DNA from: Glycomyces fuscus | GTDB taxonomy: Bacteria; Actinomycetota; Actinomycetes; Streptosporangiales; Streptosporangiaceae | Length of the DNA: 64,000 bases | Assembly (NCBI GenBank): GCA_002529455.1 | Contig: NYMS01000016.1 | Span: 1 to 64,000, forward strand | Reading direction: 5' to 3' | Part shown: positions 29,554 to 38,411 of the stretch, piece after piece | How the letters are laid out: every line of letters begins with the position of its first letter | Numbering within the stretch: the first letter of the stretch is position 1 | Position numbers and translations under genes: made by a program | Notes under the pieces: generated by a model | What the model was told of the DNA's origin: nothing | What the model saw: only the letters and a program-made list of their open reading frames with translations | Databases searched by the model: none

Positions 29554-32013
29554 ATGTCGGACCTCGCCGAATCCCTCAGCCCCTACGAGCCCGAACCGAC
29601 CTCCCCCGCTCCCGCCCTCCGCTCCCCCGGCTCCTCCGCCCCTCCGCCCGCGCAGGAGGGACCGGGCTCCCCCGTGCGCGAGCGCGTCGAGCTGCGCGTG
29701 CACGGTGTCAGCGGCGGCCAGGCCGAGGAGCTGCTGGACGTCGAACCGGCGATGCGCGTGGGCGGCGACCGGCTGGCGGGGTTCTTCCGCTGGCGCCGCG
29801 AGTCCGACACCGAGACCGTCCGGGGCGTGCGCCGGGAGATCTTCGCCTGGGGCAACCTCACCTCCGGGCGCTCCTCCCGGGCGTTCTGGCTCCTTCTGCT
29901 GCCGTTCATGCTCGTCAACGTGGCGTACTGGATGCGGCCCGGGCGGATGGACCGCGCCCCCGAGGGGGCGCGGAGGCTGGCCAACAACGCCTACGGCGCG
30001 GGCGTGCGGCTGCTGGCGCTGTCCCTGACCGTGCTCATCACCCTGGCCGCGGCGGGGGTCGGCATGGACCTGGTGGCCTGGCAGTGCGCCTCCGGGCAGG
30101 GCGAGGAGTGCGTGCGGGCCCTGCCCTGGCTGGCCTTCCTGGGCTCGCCCTCGTCGGTGCTGTCCGCGCCGGGCCCGGCCCTGCTGGTGGGCGCTGTGCT
30201 GCCGGTGGCGCTGATCGTGGTGCTGTGGCTGCTGTCGCGGCGCACGGCGGCCGACTACGAGGTCGTGGAAAGTCCGATACCGCCCCGCCCCAGCGCGGCC
30301 GCTCCGTTGAGCCACGAGGGGTTCTGGCGCAACAGCGAGACCATGGCCCGGCTGCGCTCGGCGCACATCTCGGCGGCCCTCGGCACGGTGGCCGCCCTGC
30401 TGGTCGTACCGACCCTGCGGCACGACCTGGGCCCGGCGGCGGGACCGCCCGAGGGGCTGGGGCCGTGGGCCGTCGGGACCGCCCTGTCGGCCCTGCTGGC
30501 GGCGGTGGTCGCGGCGAGCACGCTGAGCGTGCTGGTCCCCGGCACCGACCCGCGCTGGAACGCCCGGGCCGACCGGATCTGCCGCCTGCTGCGCGACGCC
30601 ACCGTGGTCCTGGGGCTGGCGGTGGCCGCGTACGCGCTCTGGCCCCGTCCGGAGTGGACCGCGTCGGGGCGGCTGCCCGGCAACGGGGCGATCCTGAACA
30701 CGCTGTTCGCCACCCAGGTGGCCCTGGTGCTGGTGATGCTGGTGGCCGCGCTGTTCCTGTTCGCCTCCGACCGCTCCCACGGCGGCGCGGCGATGCGCGG
30801 CCTGGCCGGCCCGGCCACGGCGGCCCTGGGCGCCCTGCTGGGCGGCGGCTTCTCGGCCGCGCTCGTCTACCAGGGGTCGCTGGTGCTGAGCGGCTGCGGC
30901 TCGCTGGCCACACCCGAGGTGGACTGCCTGCCGCTGTCGGTACCGACCGCCTACTCCTGGCTCCAGCTGGCGTTCGCGCTGGAGGCGGCCATCGCGCTGG
31001 CCGTGGCGGGGGTGCTCGCCCTCAGACTGCGCCGCGACACCCGGGCGCACCTGAAGGGGGTCACCGAGGACTACGCGCGCAGTGTGCGCGACCGCCGGAC
31101 CTGGGACATCGCCCACGCCCGGGCGGCGGGGCGGATGACGGAGGTGCTGCCGTGGGTGCTGGCGGCCTTCCTGCTCCCCGTGGTGGCGCTGGGCGCGCTC
31201 GTGCTGTACTCGACCCTGTCGGGGCACCTGGCTGCGGCCTCGGCGACGACGGCCGTGTCGGGCGCCGCGTCCGCCGTGCCCGGCGATGTGCGGGAGGTCG
31301 CCCAGGGGACGGTGTCGGGGCTGATCGGCGTCGGTTCACTGCTGGGCGGCGCCGCCCTGGTCGCGCTGGTGTGGATCGGACGCAGCGCCTACCGCGACCG
31401 GCCCACGCGGCAGGCGGTCGGCTCGGTGTGGGACGTGGGCACGTTCTGGCCCCGGGCGGCCCACCCGCTGGCGCCGCCCTCCTACGCGGAGCGGGCCGTA
31501 CCCCAGCTGTGCGCCCGGGTCGCCCTGATGTGCCGGGAGGACACGGACGTGGTGCTGTCGGGGCACTCGCAGGGCTCGGTGCTGGCGGCGGCCACGGTCT
31601 GGCAGCTGCCCACCGACTGCCTGGGCCGGATCGCGCTCATCACGCACGGCTCACCGCTGGACCGCCTGTACGCGCGCTACTTCCCCGCCTACTTCGGGCC
31701 GGGGCCGTTCGCCGACCTGCGGGAGCGGGTGACGGACTGGCGCAACCTGTGGCGGGTCACTGACGCGATCGCCGGACCGGTGCGGATGCTCGACGCCTCC
31801 GGCGGCCCCGGAGCCGTACGCGTCGTGGAGCGGGCCGGGCCGCTGCCGGACCCGCGTTCGTACGACGCCCTGCCCGGCGAGGCCAGGCGCCCGGAGATCC
31901 TGGGCCACTCGTACTACACGGGCGACCCCGCCTACTCCGCCGAACTGCGGCGGGTGCTGGACGCCATGGAGGCGCAGGCGCGGCGTGAGGCCTGCGCCGG
32001 GGGCACGGGATGA
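29554..32013 (+). CDS. Polytopic membrane protein with C-terminal lipase-like hydrolase domain
   Basis: 819 residues. After a Pro/Ser-rich N-terminus comes a conserved strand (RVELRVHGVSGG), then about ten predicted membrane helices (residues 110-620). A cytoplasmic C-terminal region contains a GHSQGS nucleophile elbow (Ser672, in VVLSGHSQGSVLAA) and a later His (LGHSYYTGD). The alpha/beta-hydrolase signature at the C-terminus and HGV at the start suggest a lipase-like fold interrupted by the membrane block. The ATG at 29554 has AGGA 8 nt upstream; an in-frame ATG lies 9 nt earlier. Substrate unknown. Confidence 0.8.
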   Translation: MSDLAESLSPYEPEPTSPAPALRSPGSSAPPPAQEGPGSPVRERVELRVHGVSGGQAEELLDVEPAMRVGGDRLAGFFRWRRESDTETVRGVRREIFAWGNLTSGRSSRAFWLLLLPFMLVNVAYWMRPGRMDRAPEGARRLANNAYGAGVRLLALSLTVLITLAAAGVGMDLVAWQCASGQGEECVRALPWLAFLGSPSSVLSAPGPALLVGAVLPVALIVVLWLLSRRTAADYEVVESPIPPRPSAAAPLSHEGFWRNSETMARLRSAHISAALGTVAALLVVPTLRHDLGPAAGPPEGLGPWAVGTALSALLAAVVAASTLSVLVPGTDPRWNARADRICRLLRDATVVLGLAVAAYALWPRPEWTASGRLPGNGAILNTLFATQVALVLVMLVAALFLFASDRSHGGAAMRGLAGPATAALGALLGGGFSAALVYQGSLVLSGCGSLATPEVDCLPLSVPTAYSWLQLAFALEAAIALAVAGVLALRLRRDTRAHLKGVTEDYARSVRDRRTWDIAHARAAGRMTEVLPWVLAAFLLPVVALGALVLYSTLSGHLAAASATTAVSGAASAVPGDVREVAQGTVSGLIGVGSLLGGAALVALVWIGRSAYRDRPTRQAVGSVWDVGTFWPRAAHPLAPPSYAERAVPQLCARVALMCREDTDVVLSGHSQGSVLAAATVWQLPTDCLGRIALITHGSPLDRLYARYFPAYFGPGPFADLRERVTDWRNLWRVTDAIAGPVRMLDASGGPGAVRVVERAGPLPDPRSYDALPGEARRPEILGHSYYTGDPAYSAELRRVLDAMEAQARREACAGGTG

Positions 32014-32026
32014 GCGTCGGGAGGGC

Positions 32027-32335
32027 CTACCAGGGGCCGTAGGGGCCGTTGTTGCTGTTGCCGCCCACGCCCTTGACCGCCGGACGCACGTCCAGCAGGA
32101 AGACCAGGGTGGCGACCAGGCCGAGGATGACGAACATCCCCCTGCCGGAGAACACGGCCAGCAGGGACAGGACCGTGGCCACACCGGTGAGGACGACCCA
32201 CAGCTTCTTGGTCTGCTTGTCCATCAGCTCGAAGGCCGCGGCCGGCGTGCGGATCGCCTCGATCAGCGCGTACAGGCTCGCCACGAAGGTGACCAGGTAG
32301 ATGGCCTGCCAGATCAGTCCGAACAAAACGCACAC
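32027..32335 (-). CDS. DUF2516 small membrane protein
   Basis: 102 residues with three predicted membrane helices (about 3-28, 46-64, 68-86). The FELMDKQTKKLWVVLTG loop, the LLDVRPAVKG segment and the GPYGPW C-terminus are characteristic of the actinobacterial DUF2516 family. The GTG at 32333-32335 is the most plausible start, as it keeps the family N-terminus; its ribosome binding site is weak. Function unknown. Confidence 0.85.
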   Translation of the reverse strand: MCVLFGLIWQAIYLVTFVASLYALIEAIRTPAAAFELMDKQTKKLWVVLTGVATVLSLLAVFSGRGMFVILGLVATLVFLLDVRPAVKGVGGNSNNGPYGPW

Positions 32336-32493
32336 TCCCGACGACGTTCCGAGCGGGGAGTCCGCCCGCTCTCCACCGTAAACGGCTGGGACGCGTTGAT
32401 CGTGCCCGCGGAGGCCGGTGTCACACACACGCGCCGCGGAGCGGTGCCGGGCGGCCCCGGGTCACGCCCGGGCGCGACCGGCGGCGGCCCGGG

Positions 32494-33438
32494 TCACAAC
32501 GGGATGTGCCAGAGGCAGGTGACCGTGGCCAGCAGGAAGGCGGAGCCGCCCATGATGAAGGCGCCCGCGTGGTAGGGCAGCTCGTTGTCGGGGCGCAGGA
32601 GGCGGTTGACCCGCCGCATCACACCGGGTTCGGCCCCGGGCACGGCCGCCATCGCCCCGGCGGGCACCGGGGCCGGTCCGGCGGCGCCGAAGCGCAGCAG
32701 CGCCATGGCCAGCTCGCGCGAGGAGCTCTTGCGCCGGGCCTGGTCGTCGGCGCACATCTCGATGAGCAGCGCGACGCTCTCGTAGTAGGTGCGGACCAGG
32801 CGGAACCGCGGGAAGGCGCGTTTGAGCGAGGAGAACGGCAGCAGTACGAGGTCGTGGCGCTGGCGCAGGTGGGCGTGCTCGTGGGCCAGGACGGCGGCCA
32901 GCTCCCGGTTGTCGAGGACCGCCAGGGCCCCGGCGCTGATGACCACCTGCGAGCGCAGTACGCCCGGAAGGCAGTACGCGGCGGCGGCCGGGTGGTCGAG
33001 CACGCGGGCGCCGGGCACGTCGGGGTGCTCGCTGGCGATGAGTTCGAGGAGGTCGTGGTGGCGTCGCCGGACGCGGACCACGTGCACGAAGGAGGAGACC
33101 AGGCCGTAGAAGAGCACGAGGGTCAGCACGACGGCCAGGACCACGGCCGTGATGTGGCTGACGCCCTCCAGGCCCTGGGAGAGCTCGGCGAGCAGCAGGT
33201 CGCCGGTGAGGATGTCCGTGGCCAGTGCCATGGAGCCCGCGGCCGCGCCGAGCTGGTAGGAGGAGAGTCCGAAGGCCAGCAGCGCGCCGATGGTGGACAC
33301 GCCCCAGGCGAGACCGAGCGCCTGCCACGTGATGACGGCCGTGTAGGGCCCCCGCGAGGGCCACTCGGCCCGATGGAGGCCCTCCATCGCGATGAGACAG
33401 CAGACCGCGACGAGAGTGAGAAGTGCGGCACTGACCAT
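32494..33438 (-). CDS. M56-family membrane zinc peptidase (BlaR1-like)
   Basis: 314 residues. Four predicted membrane helices (about 3-20, 37-58, 98-122 and 287-310) flank a cytoplasmic zinc protease domain with HEHAH at 186-190. A glutamate in IEMCADDQA is a likely third ligand. No penicillin-binding sensor domain is attached, unlike full BlaR1. The gene starts 5 nt after the stop codon of blaI, so the pair form an operon in which the protease could inactivate the repressor (known for BlaR1/BlaI; inferred here). Confidence 0.92.
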   Translation of the reverse strand: MVSAALLTLVAVCCLIAMEGLHRAEWPSRGPYTAVITWQALGLAWGVSTIGALLAFGLSSYQLGAAAGSMALATDILTGDLLLAELSQGLEGVSHITAVVLAVVLTLVLFYGLVSSFVHVVRVRRRHHDLLELIASEHPDVPGARVLDHPAAAAYCLPGVLRSQVVISAGALAVLDNRELAAVLAHEHAHLRQRHDLVLLPFSSLKRAFPRFRLVRTYYESVALLIEMCADDQARRKSSSRELAMALLRFGAAGPAPVPAGAMAAVPGAEPGVMRRVNRLLRPDNELPYHAGAFIMGGSAFLLATVTCLWHIPL

Positions 33439-33443
33439 ACGGA

Positions 33444-33806
33444 CTAGTTCCTTGGCTGCTCGATTTCCGCGAGTGCGCGCCGAAGCGCTTCAGCCTGCTC
33501 GCCGTCCATGGACTGGACGAAGGCGGCCAGGGCGGCGTCGCGGTCCCCGGTCTGTCCGAGCGCGTCGAACATCAACTCGGAGACGTATGCCTCGCGGCTG
33601 GCTGCCGGGCGGTAACGCCACGCACGACCCTCACGTGCCCGGGTGACGACCTTCTTCTTGGCGAGCCTGTCGAGCACGGTCATGACGGTGGTGTGCGCCA
33701 GGTCGCGCTCGGCGAGGGCCTTGCCGACCTCGCGAACCGTCATGGGTTCGTTCCGTGCCCACAGTACATCCATCACCGCGCGTTCGAGTTCGCCAAGCCG
33801 ATTCAT
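33444..33806 (-). CDS. blaI: BlaI/MecI-family transcriptional repressor
   Basis: 120 residues. The N-terminal winged helix (LGELERAVMDVLWARNEPMTVREVGKAL; HTTVMTVLDRLAKKKVV) and helical dimerisation tail are typical of BlaI/CopY repressors. The ATG at 33804-33806 has no ribosome binding site. A TAGAAT -10 hexamer ends 7 nt upstream, so the message should be leaderless. An 8-bp-arm dyad covering the promoter is the likely operator. Cotranscribed with the M56 peptidase; true targets may include cell-wall or respiration genes elsewhere. Confidence 0.93.
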   Translation of the reverse strand: MNRLGELERAVMDVLWARNEPMTVREVGKALAERDLAHTTVMTVLDRLAKKKVVTRAREGRAWRYRPAASREAYVSELMFDALGQTGDRDAALAAFVQSMDGEQAEALRRALAEIEQPRN

Positions 33807-33813
33807 GCCTGTG

Positions 33814-33853
33814 ATTCTACTGGGGGTCGTACTACCCGTTGTCGTACCCCCAG
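33814..33853 (-). promoter_or_regulatory. Leaderless blaI promoter with operator dyad
   Basis: -10 TAGAAT at 33814-33819 (minus strand), 7 nt from the ATG. Upstream lie dyad arms CTGGGGGT (33820-33827) and ACCCCCAG (33846-33853). Nested inside is GTACTAC, 5 nt, GTCGTAC (33829-33847, one mismatch), resembling BlaI-type TAC/GTA operators. Confidence 0.55.
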
Positions 33854-34027
33854 GTTAAATCCTCATCACCCACGGGACAAGGGATAACAGCCTCCGGGTG
33901 AGGTGGGATCGCACTCCTTTCCGCCCCGGCCCGAACGGCGGGGTCCGGGCGTACGTCCCACGACCGGGTGTCCCGTCCCCGCGGTGCGGCGCGGGCCGCC
34001 CGCCAACGGCGAAGAAAGGGAAGGTCC

Positions 34028-34558
34028 ATGTCCTCTCCGAACCACTCCCGGATCCGCGTCGTCCGGGGCGACATCACCGAGCAGAGCGTGGACGCGGTCG
34101 TCAACGCCGCCAACAGCTCGCTCCTGGGCGGCGGCGGGGTGGACGGCGCCATCCACCGCAAGGGTGGGAAGTCCATCCTGGAGGAGTGCCGCCGGCTGCG
34201 CGCGGGCCACTACGGGGGCGGCCTGCCCGTCGGCGACGCGGTGGCCACCACGGCCGGACGGCTGCCCGCCCGGTGGGTGGTCCACACCGTCGGCCCGGTG
34301 TACAGCCCCACCGAGGACCGCAGCGCCCTCCTGGCCTCCTGCTACGGCGAGTCCCTGCGGGTCGCGCACGAGCTGGGCGCGGAGTCGGTCGCCTTCCCCG
34401 CGATCTCCACCGGCGCCTACCGGTGGCCGGTCGAGGACGCGGCGCGCATCGCCGCCTGGGCCGTCCACTCCGCACGGCTGCGCGTGCCCGAGATCCGCGT
34501 GGTGCTGTTCGACGACGTCACCCACCAGGCCTTCCTCCGGGCCTTCGACCCCAGCTGA
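34028..34558 (+). CDS. Macrodomain protein, O-acetyl-ADP-ribose deacetylase type
   Basis: 176 residues forming one macrodomain. The ADP-ribose-binding signatures are VVRGDITEQSVDAVVNAANSS, LGGGGVDGAIHRKGG and AFPAISTGAYRWP. Such enzymes hydrolyse O-acetyl-ADP-ribose made by sirtuins and remove ADP-ribose from proteins. The ATG at 34028 follows AAGGGAAGG. It stands alone, divergent from blaI and convergent with the photolyase remnant. Confidence 0.94.
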   Translation: MSSPNHSRIRVVRGDITEQSVDAVVNAANSSLLGGGGVDGAIHRKGGKSILEECRRLRAGHYGGGLPVGDAVATTAGRLPARWVVHTVGPVYSPTEDRSALLASCYGESLRVAHELGAESVAFPAISTGAYRWPVEDAARIAAWAVHSARLRVPEIRVVLFDDVTHQAFLRAFDPS

Positions 34559-34652
34559 CCCCCGGCACGCGGGCGGTGGCACGGCGGTGGGCGCGCCCGT
34601 GGCCGTGCGGCGGTCCCGGACCGCGACGCCGGACGGCGCAGGAGCGTGCGCC

Positions 34653-34817
34653 TCAGCGACCGGGGACGGCGCGGTCGCGCGCGGACCGTCCTGTCAGCGC
34701 GGAGTCGAGCACGAACACCGGCAGGGTCGGGCCGGGGCGTTCGACCGCGGCCGCCAGGGCGGGATGGTCGTGGACGCGGAGGTCCTGCGTGAACAGGACG
34801 ACGGTGGCGAGCGCCAA
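34653..34817 (-). pseudogene. N-terminal fragment of DNA photolyase
   Basis: 54 codons only. The product matches the first part of the photolyase alpha/beta domain: VVLFTQDLRVHDHPALAAAVE, then PVFVLDSAL. The TTG start at 34815-34817 keeps a perfect AAGGAG site 6 nt upstream, so the translation start survives, but the frame stops where a 450-residue enzyme should continue. The flavin-binding domain is absent from the window. Genes of the neighbouring DUF1722 type often sit beside photolyase genes (ybgA-phrB in E. coli), which supports this as a decayed phr. Confidence 0.72.
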
Positions 34818-34910
34818 CCGGCACTCCTTCACTGGACGTGTCCGCGTGGACACTCCAGAACCTTCGGGGAAAACCCGGTGGTCAGGGCACTGACCGGGTA
34901 GGAAGGACGC

Positions 34911-35894
34911 ATGACCACACGGCTTCCTCCCGCACCCGAGGCGCAGGTCCGCCCCAGGGTCGGGGTGTCCAGCTGTCTGCTCGGCGCTCCGGTCCGCTAC
35001 AACGGCGGGCACTCCCGTTCGCGCTTCCTCACCGACGAGCTCGACCGCCACGTGGACTGGCTGCCGGTCTGCCCGGAGGCGGAGATCGGCCTGGGCGTCC
35101 CGCGCCCGACCCTGCGCCTGCAGCGCCGGGAGGGGGAGGACCGGGTGGTCTCCAGCGCGGACGGCGCCGACCGCACCGAGGAACTGGCCGAGGTCGCCGA
35201 CCACCACCTGGCCCAGCTGCGCCACCTGGACGGGTACGTGCTCAAGAACAAGTCGCCCAGCTGCGGCCTGTTCGCGCTGCCGGTGTTCGACCAGGGCGGC
35301 GGCCGGGTGGACGGCAAGGGCCGGGGCGCCTTCGCCCGGCGGCTCACCGAGCTGCTGCCCGCCCTCCCCGTGGAGGAGCAGGGCCGCCTGATGGACCCCG
35401 TGCTGCGCGAGCTGTTCGCCCAGCGCGTCTTCGCGCACGCGCGGCTGCGGCGGCTGTGGGAGTCCGACTGGCGTCCGCGCGACCTGGTGGCGTTCCACAG
35501 CCTGCAGAAGCTCCAGCTGATGTCGCACTCCCCGGAGGGCTACCGGGAGACGGGCAGGATCGTGGCGCGCGTCGGCGTCGAGGACCCCGCGCGGATCCGG
35601 GAGGCGTACACCGAGGCGTTCCACCGGGCGATGGCCGTGCGGCCGAGCCGGGGCAAGCACGTCAACGCCCTCCAGCACGCCTTCGGGATGCTGAGCCCGC
35701 TGCTGGACGACGCACGCAGGCACGACCTGCTGGGGGCGATCGAGGACTACCGGCACGAGCAGGTGCCGCTGAGCGTCCCGGTGGCGCTGCTGCGCCACCA
35801 CTGCGCCGCGGAGGACGTCGGGTGGGCCCGCGACCAGACCTACCTGCGCCCCTACCCGGACGACCTGCGACTGCGGCACGCGGTCACGGTCTGA
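34911..35894 (+). CDS. DUF523-DUF1722 fusion protein (TudS/YbgA-like)
   Basis: 327 residues. The N-terminal DUF523 domain (about 14-155) keeps three conserved cysteines at 22 (SSCLLG), 54 (PVCPE) and 118 (SPSCG), the pattern that binds an iron-sulfur cluster in the thiouracil desulfidase TudS. The C-terminal DUF1722 (YbgA) domain follows (about 185-310; LVAFHSLQKLQLMSHSPEGYRE). The fusion is known in other bacteria. A likely role is desulfuration of a damaged or free thiolated base (inference from TudS). The ATG has GGAAGGA upstream. It is divergent from the photolyase fragment. Confidence 0.9.
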   Translation: MTTRLPPAPEAQVRPRVGVSSCLLGAPVRYNGGHSRSRFLTDELDRHVDWLPVCPEAEIGLGVPRPTLRLQRREGEDRVVSSADGADRTEELAEVADHHLAQLRHLDGYVLKNKSPSCGLFALPVFDQGGGRVDGKGRGAFARRLTELLPALPVEEQGRLMDPVLRELFAQRVFAHARLRRLWESDWRPRDLVAFHSLQKLQLMSHSPEGYRETGRIVARVGVEDPARIREAYTEAFHRAMAVRPSRGKHVNALQHAFGMLSPLLDDARRHDLLGAIEDYRHEQVPLSVPVALLRHHCAAEDVGWARDQTYLRPYPDDLRLRHAVTV

Positions 35895-36010
35895 CCGCGG
35901 AGAAAGGGAGATCCCCCCGCTCCACAACCGAAAACACACGATCCGTTACAGTGGGTGACGCCTCTCCGGTTCCCGCCAGGGCGCCGGTGACCCGACCCTG
36001 AGGTTTCGGT

Positions 36011-37003
36011 GTGTTCGCGTCCTTCTCCCGACGGGCCTTCGTGCTCGCCTCCTCCTGCGTGGTCGCCACGGCGGCCGCGACGCTGGCCACGCTTCCGCCC
36101 GAGGACCTGACGGACCGGCTCGACTCCGGTCTGGGCCCCGAGCCCCGGCTGGCCCACAGCGGGATGCGGTTCCCCCCGTACCCGGGGGCGTCCGCCCCCG
36201 CTCCCCCGCCCCGCCCCGGGCAGGTCGCGGTCTGCGACGAGCCCGGCAGGGACGAGGTCGTCACCCTGCCCGACACCGGAGCCCCCGAGGGCGGCCGCCC
36301 CCTGTGGATCCGCCGTCCTCCGGGCCCCGACAGCGCCGACCTGCCCGTGCTCTACCTGCTGCACGGGTCGGCCTCCACCCACGAGACGCTCATGGACGAG
36401 GACGTCGGCGGGCTCCTGGACCGGCAGATGTGCCGTTCGGGGGTCGAGTTCGTCATCGCCGTCCCCTACGGCCAGGAGAGCGGGGGCACCACCACCGAGT
36501 GGGGCGACGCCGCCGACGGGCGGTTCGCCCTGGAGAGCTTCGTCACCGGCGCGGCCGTGGAGGCCGTCGAGGGCGGGCACACCCGCCCCCGCGAGCTGCG
36601 CGCCGTCGGCGGGTTCTCCATGGGCGGCTACGGAGCGGCGGCGCTGGCGCTGCGCAACCCCGTCCTCTACACCCAGGTGGTGTCCTGGGCCGGCTACTTC
36701 CGGGTGGACGACCCTCACGGCGTCTTCGGCGGCGACACCGAGCCGCACTCCCCCGACCGGCTGCTCGGTTCCGGGGGCACCGGAGACCTCAGGTTCATGC
36801 TGGTGGAGGGCACCGAGGACCACACCCCGCTCCAGGAGGGCAGCATCCACGGCGAGGCCGAGCGCTTCGCCGGCCTGCTCACCGAACGCGGTATGACGGT
36901 CGCCACGCTCCACCCGCACGGGGGCCACGACTTCACGACCTGGAAGCGCTCCTTCGCCGACACCGTCGACTTCCTGGTCTCCGGCTGGACCGCCACACCG
37001 TAG
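36011..37003 (+). CDS. Secreted esterase (esterase D/antigen 85-like)
   Basis: 330 residues. The N-terminus has a twin-arginine-like signal (SRRAFVLASS plus hydrophobic stretch), suggesting Tat export. The catalytic domain is an alpha/beta hydrolase of the putative esterase family: LYLLHGSAS oxyanion loop, GFSMGGYG elbow (Ser203), an acid probably in the MLVEGTEDH region, and His in HPHGGHDFTTW. The GTG at 36011 has GAGG about 8 nt upstream. It precedes mshA but is separated by 109 nt and a probable mshA promoter. Substrate unknown. Confidence 0.87.
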   Translation: MFASFSRRAFVLASSCVVATAAATLATLPPEDLTDRLDSGLGPEPRLAHSGMRFPPYPGASAPAPPPRPGQVAVCDEPGRDEVVTLPDTGAPEGGRPLWIRRPPGPDSADLPVLYLLHGSASTHETLMDEDVGGLLDRQMCRSGVEFVIAVPYGQESGGTTTEWGDAADGRFALESFVTGAAVEAVEGGHTRPRELRAVGGFSMGGYGAAALALRNPVLYTQVVSWAGYFRVDDPHGVFGGDTEPHSPDRLLGSGGTGDLRFMLVEGTEDHTPLQEGSIHGEAERFAGLLTERGMTVATLHPHGGHDFTTWKRSFADTVDFLVSGWTATP

Positions 37004-37112
37004 GTCACGCGGTGTGCACACCCGGCCCCCTCGCACGGACCGGCGGGGAACAGTGTGTACCTTCGTCGCTGTTGACGACAGCGGCTGTGCACACGACCTG
37101 AAGGGACCTCCG

Positions 37113-38411
37113 GTGTCTGGAATCGTTCCCGCGGGAGAGCGGGCGGAGGTCCCCTCCCGGGTGGCGACCGTCAGCCTGCACACCTCCCCGCTCGACCAGC
37201 CCGGCACCGGTGACGCCGGAGGCCTGAACGTGTACGTGGTCGAGGTGGCAAGGCGCATGGCCGAGCGCGGTGTGGCCGTGGACGTGTTCACCCGCGCGGC
37301 CCGGGCCGACCTTCCCCCGGTGGTGGAGCTCGCCCCGGGCGTGAACGTGCGGCACGTGCCCGCCGGGCCCTACGGCCGTCTGGACAAGAACACCCTCGCC
37401 GAGCACCTGTGTCCGTTCATCTTCGGGATGCTGCGGGCCGAGGCGCAGAACGAGCCCGACCACTACGACCTCGTGCACGGGCACTACTGGCTGTCCGGCC
37501 AGGCCGGTGTGGTGGCCGCCCGCCGCTGGGGCGTGCCCCTGGTGCAGTCCATGCACACCATGGCCCGGGTGAAGAACGCCTCCCTGGCCGAGGGCGACGA
37601 GCCCGAGCCCGAGGCGCGGGTGCGCGGGGAGGACCAGCTGGTCCGCCAGGCCGACCGGCTCATCGCCAACACCGACGACGAGGCCCGCCAGCTCAGGGAG
37701 CACTACGGCGCCCGCGACGGCCAGATCAGCGTCATCCCCCCGGGGGTGGACCTGGAGGTGTTCAGTCCGGGTTCGCGCCGGGACGCGCTGGAGCGGATCG
37801 GCCTGCCCGCCGACACCGAGCTCCTGCTGTTCGTGGGGCGCGTGCAGCGCCTGAAGGCCCCCGACGTGCTCATCCGGGCCGCCGCCGCGCTCCTGGAGCG
37901 CGATCCCTCACTGCGTTCGCGCCTGGTGGTGGGCGTGGTCGGCGGCCTGTCGGGCGGCGGGATGCGCGAGCCCCGGATGCTCACCGACCTGGCCCGCTCC
38001 CTGGGCGTGGCGGACGTGGTGCGGATCGAACCGCCGCAGAGCCGCGGGCGGCTGGCCGACTACTACCGCGCGGCCGCGGTGACCGTGGTGCCGTCCTACT
38101 CGGAGTCGTTCGGCCTGGTGGCGGTGGAGTCGCAGGCGTGCGGCACCCCGGTGCTGGCCGCGCGCGTGGGCGGCCTGACCACGGCGGTGGCGGACGGGAC
38201 CTCCGGGGTCCTGGTGCGGGGGCACAACCCGGACGACTACGCGGCCGAGCTGCACCGGATGATCGCCGAACCGGCGTGGCGTGCCAAGCTGGCGATGGCG
38301 GCCCCCGCGCACGCCGCCACCCTCGGCTGGTCGCGTACCGTCGACGAACTGCTGGACGTGTACCGGGCGAGCACCGCCCCGCGCGCGCTGCCCCTGGCGG
38401 CGTGCCGGTGA
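37113..38411 (+). CDS. mshA: D-inositol-3-phosphate glycosyltransferase (mycothiol synthesis)
   Basis: 432 residues of the GT4 family. MshA joins N-acetylglucosamine from UDP-GlcNAc to inositol-3-phosphate, the first committed step of mycothiol synthesis. Diagnostic stretches are GDAGGLNVYVVEVARRMA, YDLVHGHYWLSG, VQSMHTMARVKN, FVGRVQRLKAPD and YSESFGLVAVESQA. The GTG at 37113 has AAGGGA 6 nt upstream; an in-frame frame extends further but lacks a better site. Its stop overlaps the ybjN-like start (GTGA), so the two are coupled. Confidence 0.95.
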   Translation: MSGIVPAGERAEVPSRVATVSLHTSPLDQPGTGDAGGLNVYVVEVARRMAERGVAVDVFTRAARADLPPVVELAPGVNVRHVPAGPYGRLDKNTLAEHLCPFIFGMLRAEAQNEPDHYDLVHGHYWLSGQAGVVAARRWGVPLVQSMHTMARVKNASLAEGDEPEPEARVRGEDQLVRQADRLIANTDDEARQLREHYGARDGQISVIPPGVDLEVFSPGSRRDALERIGLPADTELLLFVGRVQRLKAPDVLIRAAAALLERDPSLRSRLVVGVVGGLSGGGMREPRMLTDLARSLGVADVVRIEPPQSRGRLADYYRAAAVTVVPSYSESFGLVAVESQACGTPVLAARVGGLTTAVADGTSGVLVRGHNPDDYAAELHRMIAEPAWRAKLAMAAPAHAATLGWSRTVDELLDVYRASTAPRALPLAACR

